A stretch of DNA of 64,000 nucleotides, taken from contig JBBRAX010000033.1 in NCBI GenBank assembly GCA_038206395.1, positions 1 through 64,000 on the forward strand, given 5' to 3'. A model generated the notes under the pieces. The model was not told where the DNA came from, did no database searches, and saw only the letters and a list, made by a program, of their open reading frames with translations. This DNA comes from JAGSPQ01 sp038206395 (lineage in GTDB: Bacteria; Myxococcota; Myxococcia; Myxococcales; Myxococcaceae). The number at the start of each line of letters is the position of its first letter. Position 1 is the first letter of the stretch. The position numbers and the translations under genes are program-made. This document shows positions 7,844 to 17,257 of the stretch, piece after piece.

Positions 7844-8635
7844 GTGAAACAGGCGCTCACCTTCTTTCCCCGAGTGCTCGGGCGCTCCCTCGTCGTCGTG
7901 CTGCGCGGCGCCGGCGCCCTGGCGCTGGTCGCGACCCGCACCGCGCTTCACCTGCCCCGCCTCGACCGCCGCGAGCTCACGCGCGCCCTGGTTCACTTCG
8001 GGTTTCGCAGCCTCCCCCTGGCCCTCGGCGTCGCCGCCCTCACCGGAGCGATCGTCATCCTCCAGGCGGGCGCCTACGCCGAACGCTTCGGGCTTCGCCA
8101 GTACTCGGGCTGGGCTGGCGGCTACTCCGTCTTGTGGGAGCTGGGCCCGCTGCTGCTCGGGCTGATGATGGCCGCCCGCATCGGAGCGCGAAACGCCGCC
8201 GAGCTCGCGCTGCTGAAGGTGAATGGGCAGATCGAAGGCCTGCGCGGCATCAGCCTCGATCCGTTCACGCTGATCGTCGCGCCGCGGGTCGTCGCCACCA
8301 CCATCAGCGTCGCCGCGCTCTCCACCCTCACCTTTCTATTCGCCGTCATCTGGGAATCCATCGCCGCGTTCTTCACGATGCGGCTGCCCATTCGCGTCTT
8401 CTTCAGCGCGTTCGCCGACATGCTGTGGTGGGGCGACTTTCTGGGCGGCGGCATCAAGGCACTCATCTTTGGCCTGGCGATCTCACTCGTCTCGACCGCG
8501 GTCGGCCTCTCTGCTTCCGGAGGCGCCCGCGGGGTAGGCCGCGCCGCCGCCACCGCCGTCGTCTTGAGCTGCTTCACCATCTTCGCGCTCGACTTCTTCA
8601 TCACTCCGCCCCTGGCGCGGCTGCTTTCCTCGTGA
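7844..8635 (+). CDS. MlaE-family lipid ABC permease, first copy
   Basis: 263 aa, GTG start. It has the MlaE fold pattern: an N-terminal amphipathic helix and about five to six membrane helices. The conserved ELGPLL then a GARNAAELALLKVNGQIEGLR stretch (sampled here as ARIGARNAAEL) follows, then DPF...APRVVA. MlaE forms the membrane pore that moves phospholipids between inner membrane and MlaD. It overlaps the next permease gene by 4 bases (GTGA). A homodimeric MlaE needs only one gene, so two consecutive, clearly different permeases suggest a heterodimer. Confidence 0.9.
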   Translation: MKQALTFFPRVLGRSLVVVLRGAGALALVATRTALHLPRLDRRELTRALVHFGFRSLPLALGVAALTGAIVILQAGAYAERFGLRQYSGWAGGYSVLWELGPLLLGLMMAARIGARNAAELALLKVNGQIEGLRGISLDPFTLIVAPRVVATTISVAALSTLTFLFAVIWESIAAFFTMRLPIRVFFSAFADMLWWGDFLGGGIKALIFGLAISLVSTAVGLSASGGARGVGRAAATAVVLSCFTIFALDFFITPPLARLLSS

Positions 8636-9378
8636 GCTTCGTCGCGACGGTCGTCGGCCGCCCGATGCTGATGCTGTGGCGCACGGTGAAAGCGGTTCGC
8701 CGCCGCGGCATCTCGTGGCGCGAGGTGATGGTGCAGCTCAACGAGCTCGGCAGCGCGAGCAGCTGGCTCGTCGGCAGCGGGCTCGCCTTCTTCGGCGCCG
8801 TGATGGTCACCATCGCGTACGCGCAGGCGCGCAAGGCCACCGGCAACATCACCATCGTCGGCCCCGCGTACTTTCAGCTGCTCGTGCGCGAGCTCGCGCC
8901 CCTCACCGGGGTGCTGCTGCTCGCCGCCCGCGCCGGAGCCGGCACTTCTGCCGAGCTCGCCAGCATGACGGTGAACGAGCAGGTCGAAGCGCTCGAGCTG
9001 TCGGCCGCCGACCCGCTTGCCGAGCTCGTCGCTCCACGGGTGGTGGCGTCGCTGATCGCCGCTCCGCTGCTCATCTTGATTGGCACCGTCACCGCCACCC
9101 TCGCCGCCGTCTCGACGGTGACCTTCGTCTTCCACGCCGACGGCACGACCTTCATGGACCCGAGCTTTCTCACGGTGTCTGACGTGGTCTGCGCCTTCGT
9201 GAAGGCGGCGGTCTGCGGCCTCTTCATTCCGCTCGCGGCCTCGGCCCGCGGCCTTCACGCAAAAGGCGGAGCGGCCGGCGTCGGCGAGGCCGTCACCTCG
9301 GGCGTCGTCGACGCGTGCATGGGCGTGCTGCTGCTCGATTTCCTGATCGCACTCGGCTTTCTGCTGGCGGGCTTCTAG
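8632..9378 (+). CDS. MlaE-family lipid ABC permease, second copy
   Basis: 248 aa from the GTG at 8632, which overlaps the stop of the first permease. It shares the MlaE landmarks with the first copy (RELAPL, then ARAGAGTSAELASM, NEQVEALE and APRVVA) but is divergent along its length. That argues for old duplication and separate roles rather than a recent copy. The 3' end abuts the GTG of the ATPase gene without a gap, so all four genes (two MlaE, MlaF, MlaD) form one operon. Confidence 0.9.
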   Translation: MSFVATVVGRPMLMLWRTVKAVRRRGISWREVMVQLNELGSASSWLVGSGLAFFGAVMVTIAYAQARKATGNITIVGPAYFQLLVRELAPLTGVLLLAARAGAGTSAELASMTVNEQVEALELSAADPLAELVAPRVVASLIAAPLLILIGTVTATLAAVSTVTFVFHADGTTFMDPSFLTVSDVVCAFVKAAVCGLFIPLAASARGLHAKGGAAGVGEAVTSGVVDACMGVLLLDFLIALGFLLAGF

Positions 9379-10032
9379 GTGTCCGACGCGATCGTCTTCA
9401 CCGATGTCGTGAAGTCCTTCGCCGCTGGCGTGCGCGTGCTCGACGGACTGTCGGCGACTGTGCCACTGAAGGGCCTGTGCTTCGTGGTCGGCAAGTCTGG
9501 CTCGGGCAAGAGCGTGCTCTGCCGCCTCGCGGTCGGCCTGCTGAAGCCTGATCAGGGAAGCGTCGAGCTGTCGAATGAACGCATCGACACCCTGCCCGAA
9601 AGAAAGCTGCAGGCGGTGCGCGCCCGCGTGCCGTACCTGGTGCAAGGCCCTGCGCTGCTCGACTGGCTCACGCTCGCAGAGAACGTGGCGCTGACGGCGA
9701 AGAGCAAGACGCCCGACGACCGCGTGAAGAAGGCGATCGATCGCGTCGGCCTGGGCGAGTTCGCCCATCGCTTTCCGCCCGAGGTGGGGCCCGGGATCAA
9801 GAAGCGCGCGGCCATCGCGCGCGCGCTGGTGCTCGAGCCGCGCTACCTGCTGCTCGACGAGCCCACCACGGGCCTCGATCGAGAAGCCGCAGACCAGGTG
9901 AACGACACGCTCGACCTGCTCAAGCACCAGGGGCTCGGAGCGATGGTCGTCTCTCACGACTACAAAGCCGTCGAACGCCTCGCCGACCTGGTGCTGGTCG
10001 TCGACGCCGGAAAAGCATCGTTTCGCAGCTGA
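9379..10032 (+). CDS. MlaF-family ABC ATPase with degenerate signature loop
   Basis: 217 aa, GTG start. Walker A (GKSGSGKS), Walker B (LLLDEPTTGLD) and switch His (VVSHD) are intact. The signature loop, usually LSGGM before KKR, reads VGPGI. So the Ser that contacts the ATP of the partner subunit is missing. A homodimer would have two defective sites. Pairing with an ATPase that keeps LSGGM (such as the one at 1-337) would give one good and one dead site. The gene is shorter than typical MlaF (~260 aa). It probably powers the two permeases encoded just upstream. Confidence 0.9.
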   Translation: MSDAIVFTDVVKSFAAGVRVLDGLSATVPLKGLCFVVGKSGSGKSVLCRLAVGLLKPDQGSVELSNERIDTLPERKLQAVRARVPYLVQGPALLDWLTLAENVALTAKSKTPDDRVKKAIDRVGLGEFAHRFPPEVGPGIKKRAAIARALVLEPRYLLLDEPTTGLDREAADQVNDTLDLLKHQGLGAMVVSHDYKAVERLADLVLVVDAGKASFRS

Positions 10033-10053
10033 TTTTCGTAAGGAGCGCAGTCC

Positions 10054-11064
10054 ATGGACGAATCAAAACTCGAGCTGAAGGTCGGAGCCCTGCTGCTGGC
10101 AGCACTGCTCGGCACGCTCGGCCTCCTCTCGCTGATGGGCGAGCTTTCCTTCGGCTCGAACACCACGCTCAAGGTCGACTGGGCGCACACGGGCAACGTC
10201 GTGAAGGGCGCGCCGGTGAAGATCGCGGGCATCAGCGTCGGCAAGGTCGAGAGCATCAGCCTGCTCGCCACCCGCCGCGACGCCGAAGGCGAGCTCTTGC
10301 CGGTGCAGATGATTCTCGGCGTGAGCAAAGAAGGCCGGGCGGCGCTTCGCAAGGACGCGGTCGTCACGGTGTCGAGCCAGGGCGCGTTGGGTGAGCCGTA
10401 TCTCGAGCTGAGCCCGGGCCTCTCGTCCGAGCCGCTTCCCAACGACCTTGCGCTGCGCGGCGTCGACGGGCCCCGCATCGACATCGTCAGCAACCGCCTC
10501 GCCGGCTTCCTCGAGCGCGCCAGCAAGATGCTCGAAGAGAACCCAGGGGCGATCACCAACCTGCTCACCGGCATCGGCGGCCTGTCGAAGAACCTCGACG
10601 GCGTGATGACGGAAAACCGCGAAGACATCCGGTCGATCGTCGCCGAGCTCAACTCGACGGTGAAAGACCTGCGGGCGCTGTCTGCGATCGCGAAGACGCA
10701 GATGGAGCCGGGCGGAAAGGCGAACGCGATCCTCGACGACGCCAGCGCCGCGCTGAAGGTGCTGCGCAATGATGTTCCGCTGATGTCGAAAGAGGCCCAG
10801 GTGGCGCTGGGCGGCATGGCCGCGCTCACCGGCGGCTTCACCGAGGAAGACAACCGCAAGCTGCGCGTCGCGATCACGAAGTACTCGGCGGCCGGCGAGA
10901 AGATGGATGCGATCGCGCTTCGGGCAGATCGGATGCTGACGAAGCTCGAGGCGGGCGAAGGCACCATGGGCAAGGTGATCAAAGATCCCGCCGTGTACGA
11001 CGACTTGCGCGCCCTGCTGTCGGACCTCAAGGCGCACCCGTGGAAGATGCTCTGGAAGAACTAA
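10054..11064 (+). CDS. MlaD/MCE-family lipid-binding protein
   Basis: 336 aa. One N-terminal membrane helix (about 8-30), then a single MCE domain (about 38-118) including GAPVKIAGISVGKV. A long helical C-terminal tail rich in Leu/Ala heptads ends in a motif seen in many delta-type MlaD proteins (DLKAHPWKMLW). MCE proteins ring together in the periplasm and pass lipids to or from the permease. The ribosome-binding site AAGGAG lies about 8 bases before the ATG. It is the last gene of the operon. Confidence 0.92.
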   Translation: MDESKLELKVGALLLAALLGTLGLLSLMGELSFGSNTTLKVDWAHTGNVVKGAPVKIAGISVGKVESISLLATRRDAEGELLPVQMILGVSKEGRAALRKDAVVTVSSQGALGEPYLELSPGLSSEPLPNDLALRGVDGPRIDIVSNRLAGFLERASKMLEENPGAITNLLTGIGGLSKNLDGVMTENREDIRSIVAELNSTVKDLRALSAIAKTQMEPGGKANAILDDASAALKVLRNDVPLMSKEAQVALGGMAALTGGFTEEDNRKLRVAITKYSAAGEKMDAIALRADRMLTKLEAGEGTMGKVIKDPAVYDDLRALLSDLKAHPWKMLWKN

Positions 11065-11178
11065 GAGCCGCTTCATTCTGGCCCGGCCCCGCGCGATCCA
11101 GACCGGTGCATCGCACATGACCCGCCCACGCTTTTTCGGGCGGTTGGCCGTGGCCGCCGGGTTGCTCTACCCGGTGTC

Positions 11179-11996
11179 ATGGAAATCAGGTTTCTCGGAG
11201 TTCGAGGCAGTGTCGCAACGTCAGGCAGCCAGGTCGCCCGCATCGGCGGCAACACCTCGTGCATCGAGGTCGTCAGCCAGGGCGAGCGCCTCATCCTCGA
11301 TGCCGGCACGGGCTTGCGCGGACTTGGCGACGAGCTGCTGAAGGCCGGGCAGCCCGTGAAGGCGACGATGCTGTGGAGCCACCTGCACTGGGATCACGTC
11401 CAGGGCTTCCCCTTCTTCGCGCCCGCCTACGTCCCCAGCTCGCAGCTCACGCTCTTCGGCCCCGGGGCCAACGGCGCGTCGCAGCTGCGCAGCGTCCTCG
11501 CCCAGCAGATGATGCCCCCGAATTTTCCCGTGCCCTTCTCGGCGATGCGCGGCGCGATCGCGTTCGCCGATGCCCTGCCGAGCCAGCCGATTCACACCGG
11601 CCCGTTCACCATCACGCCCTTCGACTTGAACCACCCGCAGGGATGCATGGGCTACCGCATCGACGCCGACGGAGCGTCCCTGGTCTACATGACCGACGTC
11701 GAGCTCAGCCTGAAGACCCTGCGCCCGGACGTCGCGAAGATCATCGAAGGCGCCGACGCGCTCGTCCTCGACGCGCAGTACACGCCCGATGAGTACGCGA
11801 CCAAAAAAGGGTGGGGCCACAGCACCTTCGTCGACGCCGCGCAGGTCGCCTTCGCCACCCGCGCCCAGCGCCTCTTCCTCTTCCACCACGACCCCTCGCA
11901 CAACGACGACCAGGTCGAGGGGATGGCTGAAGAGGCGCGATCCTACTTCTCGGCCAGCGAGCCTGCCCGCGAAGGCAAGAAGGTGGTGCTGTCAGC

Positions 11997-12000
<4 letters not shown>
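11179..12000 (+). CDS. metallo-beta-lactamase-fold hydrolase
   Basis: 273 aa. It starts with the strand and loop typical of this fold (RFLGVRGS, Gly-Gly-Asn-Thr-Ser) and carries the zinc motif SHLHWDH (H68, H70, D72, H73). Further ligands are an Asp in the MTD segment (about 175) and a His in FHHDPSH near the end. The GGNTSC and FHHDPSHNDD features resemble the PhnP/cyclic-nucleotide phosphodiesterase-like branch. Substrate is unknown. It overlaps the start of the GAF/sigma-54 regulator by 4 bases, so the two are probably expressed together. A cyclic nucleotide or phosphodiester substrate linked to the GAF ligand is a guess. Confidence 0.85.
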
Positions 12001-13559
<1,559 letters not shown>

Positions 13560-13569
13560 ATTGCCGGCC

Positions 13570-13956
13570 ATGCGCTTCTTGCCCGTGGTCCTCGCCCTGG
13601 TCGCTTCTACCGTCTTCGCCGATGAAGTCGTCTCACCCAGCGTCGAGCCCCGCGAGGTCGGCCGCTTTCAGATCGCGAGCATCCGCGGAGCCAGCGGCGC
13701 TGCGCAGGTGAAGCTCGACTCGATGACGGGCACCACCTGGAACTACTGCCGCAAGGGCGCGAAGGGCGGCTGGGGCTGGTGCAAAATGGGCAACAAGGGC
13801 CCGCTGAACCCCGGCCCCGTCGGCCGCTTCCGCCTCGTCAGCTCAGAAGGCGGCTTCACCTCGCTGATGCTCGACACGGTCAGCGGCCGAAGCTTTGGCC
13901 TGTGCGACGAGCCCACGCCCGAGAAGACCTTCTCGTGGTGCGCCGTCGAAGACTGA
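13570..13956 (+). CDS. small secreted protein with an internal duplication
   Basis: 128 aa. A clear signal peptide (RFLPVVLALVASTVFA) is followed by two related ~45-residue units. Each opens with VGRF, continues with a strand ending L(D)S/T, a (T/S)G(T/R)(T/S) turn, then aromatic-x-x-C and closes with a W-x-W-C or F-S-W-C. Each unit thus has two Cys, which could form one disulfide. No family recognised. It resembles small propeller or beta-sandwich repeats. It is convergent with, and touches, the stop of the WD40 gene. Confidence 0.8.
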   Translation: MRFLPVVLALVASTVFADEVVSPSVEPREVGRFQIASIRGASGAAQVKLDSMTGTTWNYCRKGAKGGWGWCKMGNKGPLNPGPVGRFRLVSSEGGFTSLMLDTVSGRSFGLCDEPTPEKTFSWCAVED

Positions 13957-14880
13957 CTACGGCAGGGTCCAGACCTTCACCGCCTTGTCCGCCCCCGCCG
14001 ACGCGATCTTCTTGCTGTCGCCCGACCAGGCCACGCCGAACACCGCGCCTTCGTGGCCGGTGAAGGCCTGCAGCGTCTTGCCGGTCGCCGCGTCGAGCAC
14101 GACCACCTTCTTGTTCTGCCCGGCCACTGCGATCGCCTTCCCATCAGGAGCAAAGGCGAGCTTGTTCACCTCGACCTCGCCCGAGGTGAAGCCGTCGACC
14201 TGCTTGAAGGTCTTCACGTCCCAGAGGCGCACCGCCTTGTCCTTGGTGCCGATGGCCAGCGTCGCGCCGTCGGGCGAGTACGCGATCGACTTGATGATCT
14301 TGTCGCCTGCCTGAAACGTGGTGCGCTTCTTCGCCCTGGCGAAGTCCCACAGGATGACGACCCCGCTGCTGTCGGCCGTCGCCAGCGTCTTGCCGTCGGG
14401 CGAGAACGCGATCGTGAAGACGTCGAACTTGTGGTCGGTGAAGGTCGCCTTCAGCTTTCCGTTCACCCACAGCTTCACCAGGTGGTCGAGGCTCGCCGTC
14501 GCCAGCGTCTTGCCGTCTTTGCTCAGCTCGGCCGACTGCACCCCGACTTCGTGCGCACGCAAGCTTGCGGTTTCCTTCTTTGCCGCCACGTCCCAGATCT
14601 TCACCAGGTTGTAGAGCTCGCCCGAGACGAGCCGCTTGCTGTCGGCCGAGAAGGAAAGCGTGTGAATGAGCGCGCTGTGGCCGGAAAGCGTCGCGAGCTC
14701 GCTGAAGTCGACGCCCGACCAGAGCTTGATCGCGCCGTCGGCGCCGCCAGAGGCAATCGTCTTGCCGTCCTTCGACCAGGCGACCGCGGTCACGTCGCGC
14801 GGGTGGCCGGTGAGGGTCAGCTCGCCATCGGCAAAGGCGGGAACAGCACAGAGCAGCGTCAGCAGGGCGGTTCGGAGCAC
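13957..14880 (-). CDS. exported seven-bladed WD40 repeat protein
   Basis: 307 aa: a signal peptide (cleavage near AFA-DG) followed by exactly seven WD40 repeats, enough for one closed beta-propeller and nothing else. Most repeats show the SPDGKTLA and (L/I)WD signatures. The sixth ends in VVLDA and the fifth lacks the GH start. Such propellers act as protein-binding platforms. In the periplasm a role as scaffold or sensor is likely, but no partner is evident. The gene follows the hydrolase lipoprotein gene on the same strand by 10 bases, so the two may work together. Confidence 0.88.
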   Translation of the reverse strand: MLRTALLTLLCAVPAFADGELTLTGHPRDVTAVAWSKDGKTIASGGADGAIKLWSGVDFSELATLSGHSALIHTLSFSADSKRLVSGELYNLVKIWDVAAKKETASLRAHEVGVQSAELSKDGKTLATASLDHLVKLWVNGKLKATFTDHKFDVFTIAFSPDGKTLATADSSGVVILWDFARAKKRTTFQAGDKIIKSIAYSPDGATLAIGTKDKAVRLWDVKTFKQVDGFTSGEVEVNKLAFAPDGKAIAVAGQNKKVVVLDAATGKTLQAFTGHEGAVFGVAWSGDSKKIASAGADKAVKVWTLP

Positions 14881-14889
14881 CCGCCGTTT

Positions 14890-15822
14890 CTACTTCGTCA
14901 CCATCTTGCGGGCGACGAACAACAGCGAGCCGTCGTGGGTCAGCTGCTTCGGCAGGTCCGTCTCAGTCGCGCCCTGCACGCCGACGCCCGGCTGATTCGG
15001 AGCGTGCTGCCCGAACTTCGGCTCCATCACCAGGTCGCCCGGGTAGCTGGTGCGGTAGTGGGTGACGTGCACGTGCGCGGCGGCGGCGGGGAAGCCGGTC
15101 TTGGTCGAGCCGAGATCGCGCATGAAGCGGTTCTCGCCTTCCTCCTCTTCGGCGCGGTTGTGAAGGCCCGCGCCCGACAGCGGCGACGCGACGGTGAAGA
15201 TCTCGAGCGACCGGCTCGAGTCGACCGTGAGCCGGTTGGCGGCGAAAGAGATGACGACACCTCCGGCGCTGTGGGCGAGGACGATGGGCGTGATGCCTGG
15301 GTGGCACTTCGTGATCCGGTTCAGGCCCGTCACCAGCGAGTCGATGATCAGCGCGCGCTGCTGGGTCACGTTCCACCGGAAGAGGAACATCGCCGACGGC
15401 TGGTTCGCCATCAGCGTGGGAATCACCGGCCACCACTCGGGGCCCGGGCCGCTGATGCCGTGAATGAAGATGTAGACGGGGCCCGCCGAATCACCCGACG
15501 CCAGGTACGGGCACGGCACGCTGTCGGTGACGATCAGCGGGGACAGCTGCCGGTTGAACCTCGCGGCCAGCCTCTCGGCCAGCGGGGTCGTCTCGTCGTA
15601 GTCGTCATCGTCCGGCTGTTCTTCGTCGCCTGCGGTTGGATACCGCGGCGGAATCGTCGCGTTGCCCCGCAGGTCGACGCCCAGCAGTGGCGTCACCCGG
15701 TACCAGCCCGTCGGGCCCGTTATCCGCGTCATCGTCCGGTTCACCGGCCGGAGCTTGTTCAGCCAGCCGCAGCCGCTGCCCGTCAGGGCGAGAATCGAGA
15801 ACAGCAGGAGGCACGGGCGCAT
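14890..15822 (-). CDS. alpha/beta-hydrolase-like lipoprotein
   Basis: 310 aa. Lipoprotein signal with lipobox TGSGC, so it is anchored to a membrane. A strand followed by FIHGISGPG resembles the oxyanion HG region, and AHSAGG supplies the nucleophile elbow Ser (usual GxSxG, here AxSxG). A late segment HVTHYR or GSLLF may hold the His. An acidic stretch (DDDDYDE) precedes the catalytic part. Likely an esterase or lipase acting outside the inner membrane. Start 15822 (ATG) is chosen because the signal peptide begins there. The open frame extends further upstream without a better start. Confidence 0.75.
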   Translation of the reverse strand: MRPCLLLFSILALTGSGCGWLNKLRPVNRTMTRITGPTGWYRVTPLLGVDLRGNATIPPRYPTAGDEEQPDDDDYDETTPLAERLAARFNRQLSPLIVTDSVPCPYLASGDSAGPVYIFIHGISGPGPEWWPVIPTLMANQPSAMFLFRWNVTQQRALIIDSLVTGLNRITKCHPGITPIVLAHSAGGVVISFAANRLTVDSSRSLEIFTVASPLSGAGLHNRAEEEEGENRFMRDLGSTKTGFPAAAAHVHVTHYRTSYPGDLVMEPKFGQHAPNQPGVGVQGATETDLPKQLTHDGSLLFVARKMVTK

Positions 15823-15902
15823 CACCGCCGGTGATTTAGGTGCGAGCGGGCTGCCTGACAATGCCCCGAAGAGGCAACCCTGCCCGCACCTGAGACCCAA
15901 GG

Positions 15903-15929
15903 TGATGGCAATGATGGCAGTGATTGCAT
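15903..15929 (+). promoter_or_regulatory. three tandem 9-bp repeats before the toxin-antitoxin operon
   Basis: TGATGGCAA, TGATGGCAG and TGATTGCAT in a row, ending 30 bases before the antitoxin ATG. Close-packed direct repeats fit a ribbon-helix-helix antitoxin that represses its own operon by cooperative binding. Confidence 0.5.
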
Positions 15930-15959
15930 CGGCCGCATTCGCCGTGGTCGAATCGGGGC

Positions 15960-16205
15960 ATGCAGGACGCCAGCCTCACCATTCGCCGTCTCGACCCTGC
16001 GCTGAAGCGAAAGCTGCGGGTACGCGCGGCGGAGCACGGCCGTTCAATGGAAGAAGAGGCCCGCGAGATTCTGCGCGCCGCGCTCGCGGCCCAGAAGAGA
16101 GGCCGGCTGGTCGACTCGATTCGGCGGCGCTTTGCCGCGGTCGGCTTCGTCGACCTGAAGCCTCCGCGCCGCGACCCGATGCGCGAGCCGCCGGACTTCG
16201 GATGA
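15960..16205 (+). CDS. ribbon-helix-helix antitoxin (FitA/VapB-like)
   Basis: 81 aa. The N-terminus has the ribbon-helix-helix pattern (ASLTIRRLDPALKRKLRVRA) followed by HGRSMEEEAREIL, a phrase diagnostic for FitA-type antitoxins. The C-terminal tail should wrap around the PIN toxin and block its active site. The ATG at 15960 is preferred to the upstream TTG (15924) since the fold starts right there. The stop overlaps the toxin ATG by 4 bases. Confidence 0.88.
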   Translation: MQDASLTIRRLDPALKRKLRVRAAEHGRSMEEEAREILRAALAAQKRGRLVDSIRRRFAAVGFVDLKPPRRDPMREPPDFG

Positions 16206-16624
16206 TCGTGCTCGACACCAACGTCCTTTCCGAGCTGATGCGAGAGGCCGCGTCACCCAAAGTCATTGCGTGGGCAGGGTCGGAGGTGTCGACCAGCATC
16301 TTCACCACCTGCATCACCGAGGCCGAGATCTTCTACGGCCTGGCGATTCTTCCGAAGGGCAAGCGCCGCACCGCGATCGAGCTGGCGGCGGCCGGCGTCT
16401 TCGCGGACTTCGACGGCCGCGTCCTACCGTTCGACTCAGACGCAGCCCGCGCCTATGCCGACGTCGCTGCGGGGCGCCGGCGCAGGGGCCGGCCGATCTC
16501 TACCGCCGATGCGCAGATCGCAGCGATCGTGCGCTCGAGGAGCGGCCGCCTGGCGACGCGGAACGCAGACGACTTCGAGGGGTGCGGAATCGAGTTGGTC
16601 GACCCGTGGGTCTACGACAGCTGA
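16202..16624 (+). CDS. PIN-domain RNase toxin (FitB/VapC-like)
   Basis: 140 aa. PIN fold with the acidic residues that bind the metal: D5 (MIVLDTN), E42 (TEAEIFYG), D103 (STADAQIAA) and D123/D124 (NADDF). FitB/VapC enzymes cut RNA, commonly tRNA or rRNA, when freed from the antitoxin. No active-site residue is missing, so the pair looks functional. Confidence 0.92.
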   Translation: MIVLDTNVLSELMREAASPKVIAWAGSEVSTSIFTTCITEAEIFYGLAILPKGKRRTAIELAAAGVFADFDGRVLPFDSDAARAYADVAAGRRRRGRPISTADAQIAAIVRSRSGRLATRNADDFEGCGIELVDPWVYDS

Positions 16625-16631
16625 CTGTGGG

Positions 16632-17246
16632 CTACACACCGCCCATTTCCCTACTGCAGCAGGCGGGGTGGTGGTGTTCCCCGACGGTGACGAAAGCAAA
16701 GGCAGACACCCAGACGTCGTTCACTTTGGTGCGCGCGGTGACGGCGTACCGCCCGGCATCGGGCCAGGCGTGGGTGGGCGCGTCGGCCTCGGTATCGAAG
16801 TTGCCGTCGCCGTCGAAGTCCCACTGCCACTTCGCGGAACCACTGGTCGAAGTGACCGCACGAAGCTTCGCGTCTTTTCCCGGCTCGGGCTGGGCAGGCT
16901 CGATGACGAGCGTCGCGGGCACCGTCGCGCTGTCAGACCCGATGAGGGACAAGGTCTGGGCCTCGAGCTTGAAGGACTCCTTCGCCAGCGGCACGAGGGT
17001 GATGGTGTTGGCGCCGTCGACGGGCGCTCCGACGATGGCGACAGTGGCGACGATGGCCGGGTCGAGCCAGCCGCTGACGGTCACCCAGCTGCCGGTGACG
17101 GGAGCGCCGGCCCCGGGCTGGTCAATGATGATTCCCTTCGCCGCGAGGTCTGCCGGCGCGGTCTCGTTCAAAGGCCCCAGCGACTTGCTGCCGCACGTGC
17201 AGCCAGTGGCCGCCATCAATCCTAGACAGAAAAACAATCGCTTCAT
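16632..17246 (-). CDS. lipoprotein with PKD-like domain
   Basis: 204 aa. The N-terminus is a lipoprotein signal (hydrophobic stretch ending ATGC, Cys16). A beta-rich region follows, then a C-terminal PKD-type domain with the hallmark WDFDGDGNFD and a later AGRYAVT strand. PKD domains are Ig-like folds of surface proteins. The DGDGNFD loop may bind calcium. The ribosome-binding site GGGGGAG is strong. It starts 11 bases after the Cys-rich gene, so they share a transcript. Confidence 0.82.
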   Translation of the reverse strand: MKRLFFCLGLMAATGCTCGSKSLGPLNETAPADLAAKGIIIDQPGAGAPVTGSWVTVSGWLDPAIVATVAIVGAPVDGANTITLVPLAKESFKLEAQTLSLIGSDSATVPATLVIEPAQPEPGKDAKLRAVTSTSGSAKWQWDFDGDGNFDTEADAPTHAWPDAGRYAVTARTKVNDVWVSAFAFVTVGEHHHPACCSREMGGV

Positions 17247-17257
17247 TGTGCTCCCCC

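Noticed and set aside
8122..9957. 611-residue minus-strand frame across the permease genes
   Set aside because: His/Arg-rich shadow of the MlaE and MlaF genes.
11122..11143. CCGCCC/GGGCGG inverted repeat after the MlaD gene
   Set aside because: The T-run sits in the loop, not after the stem, so it does not look like a normal terminator.
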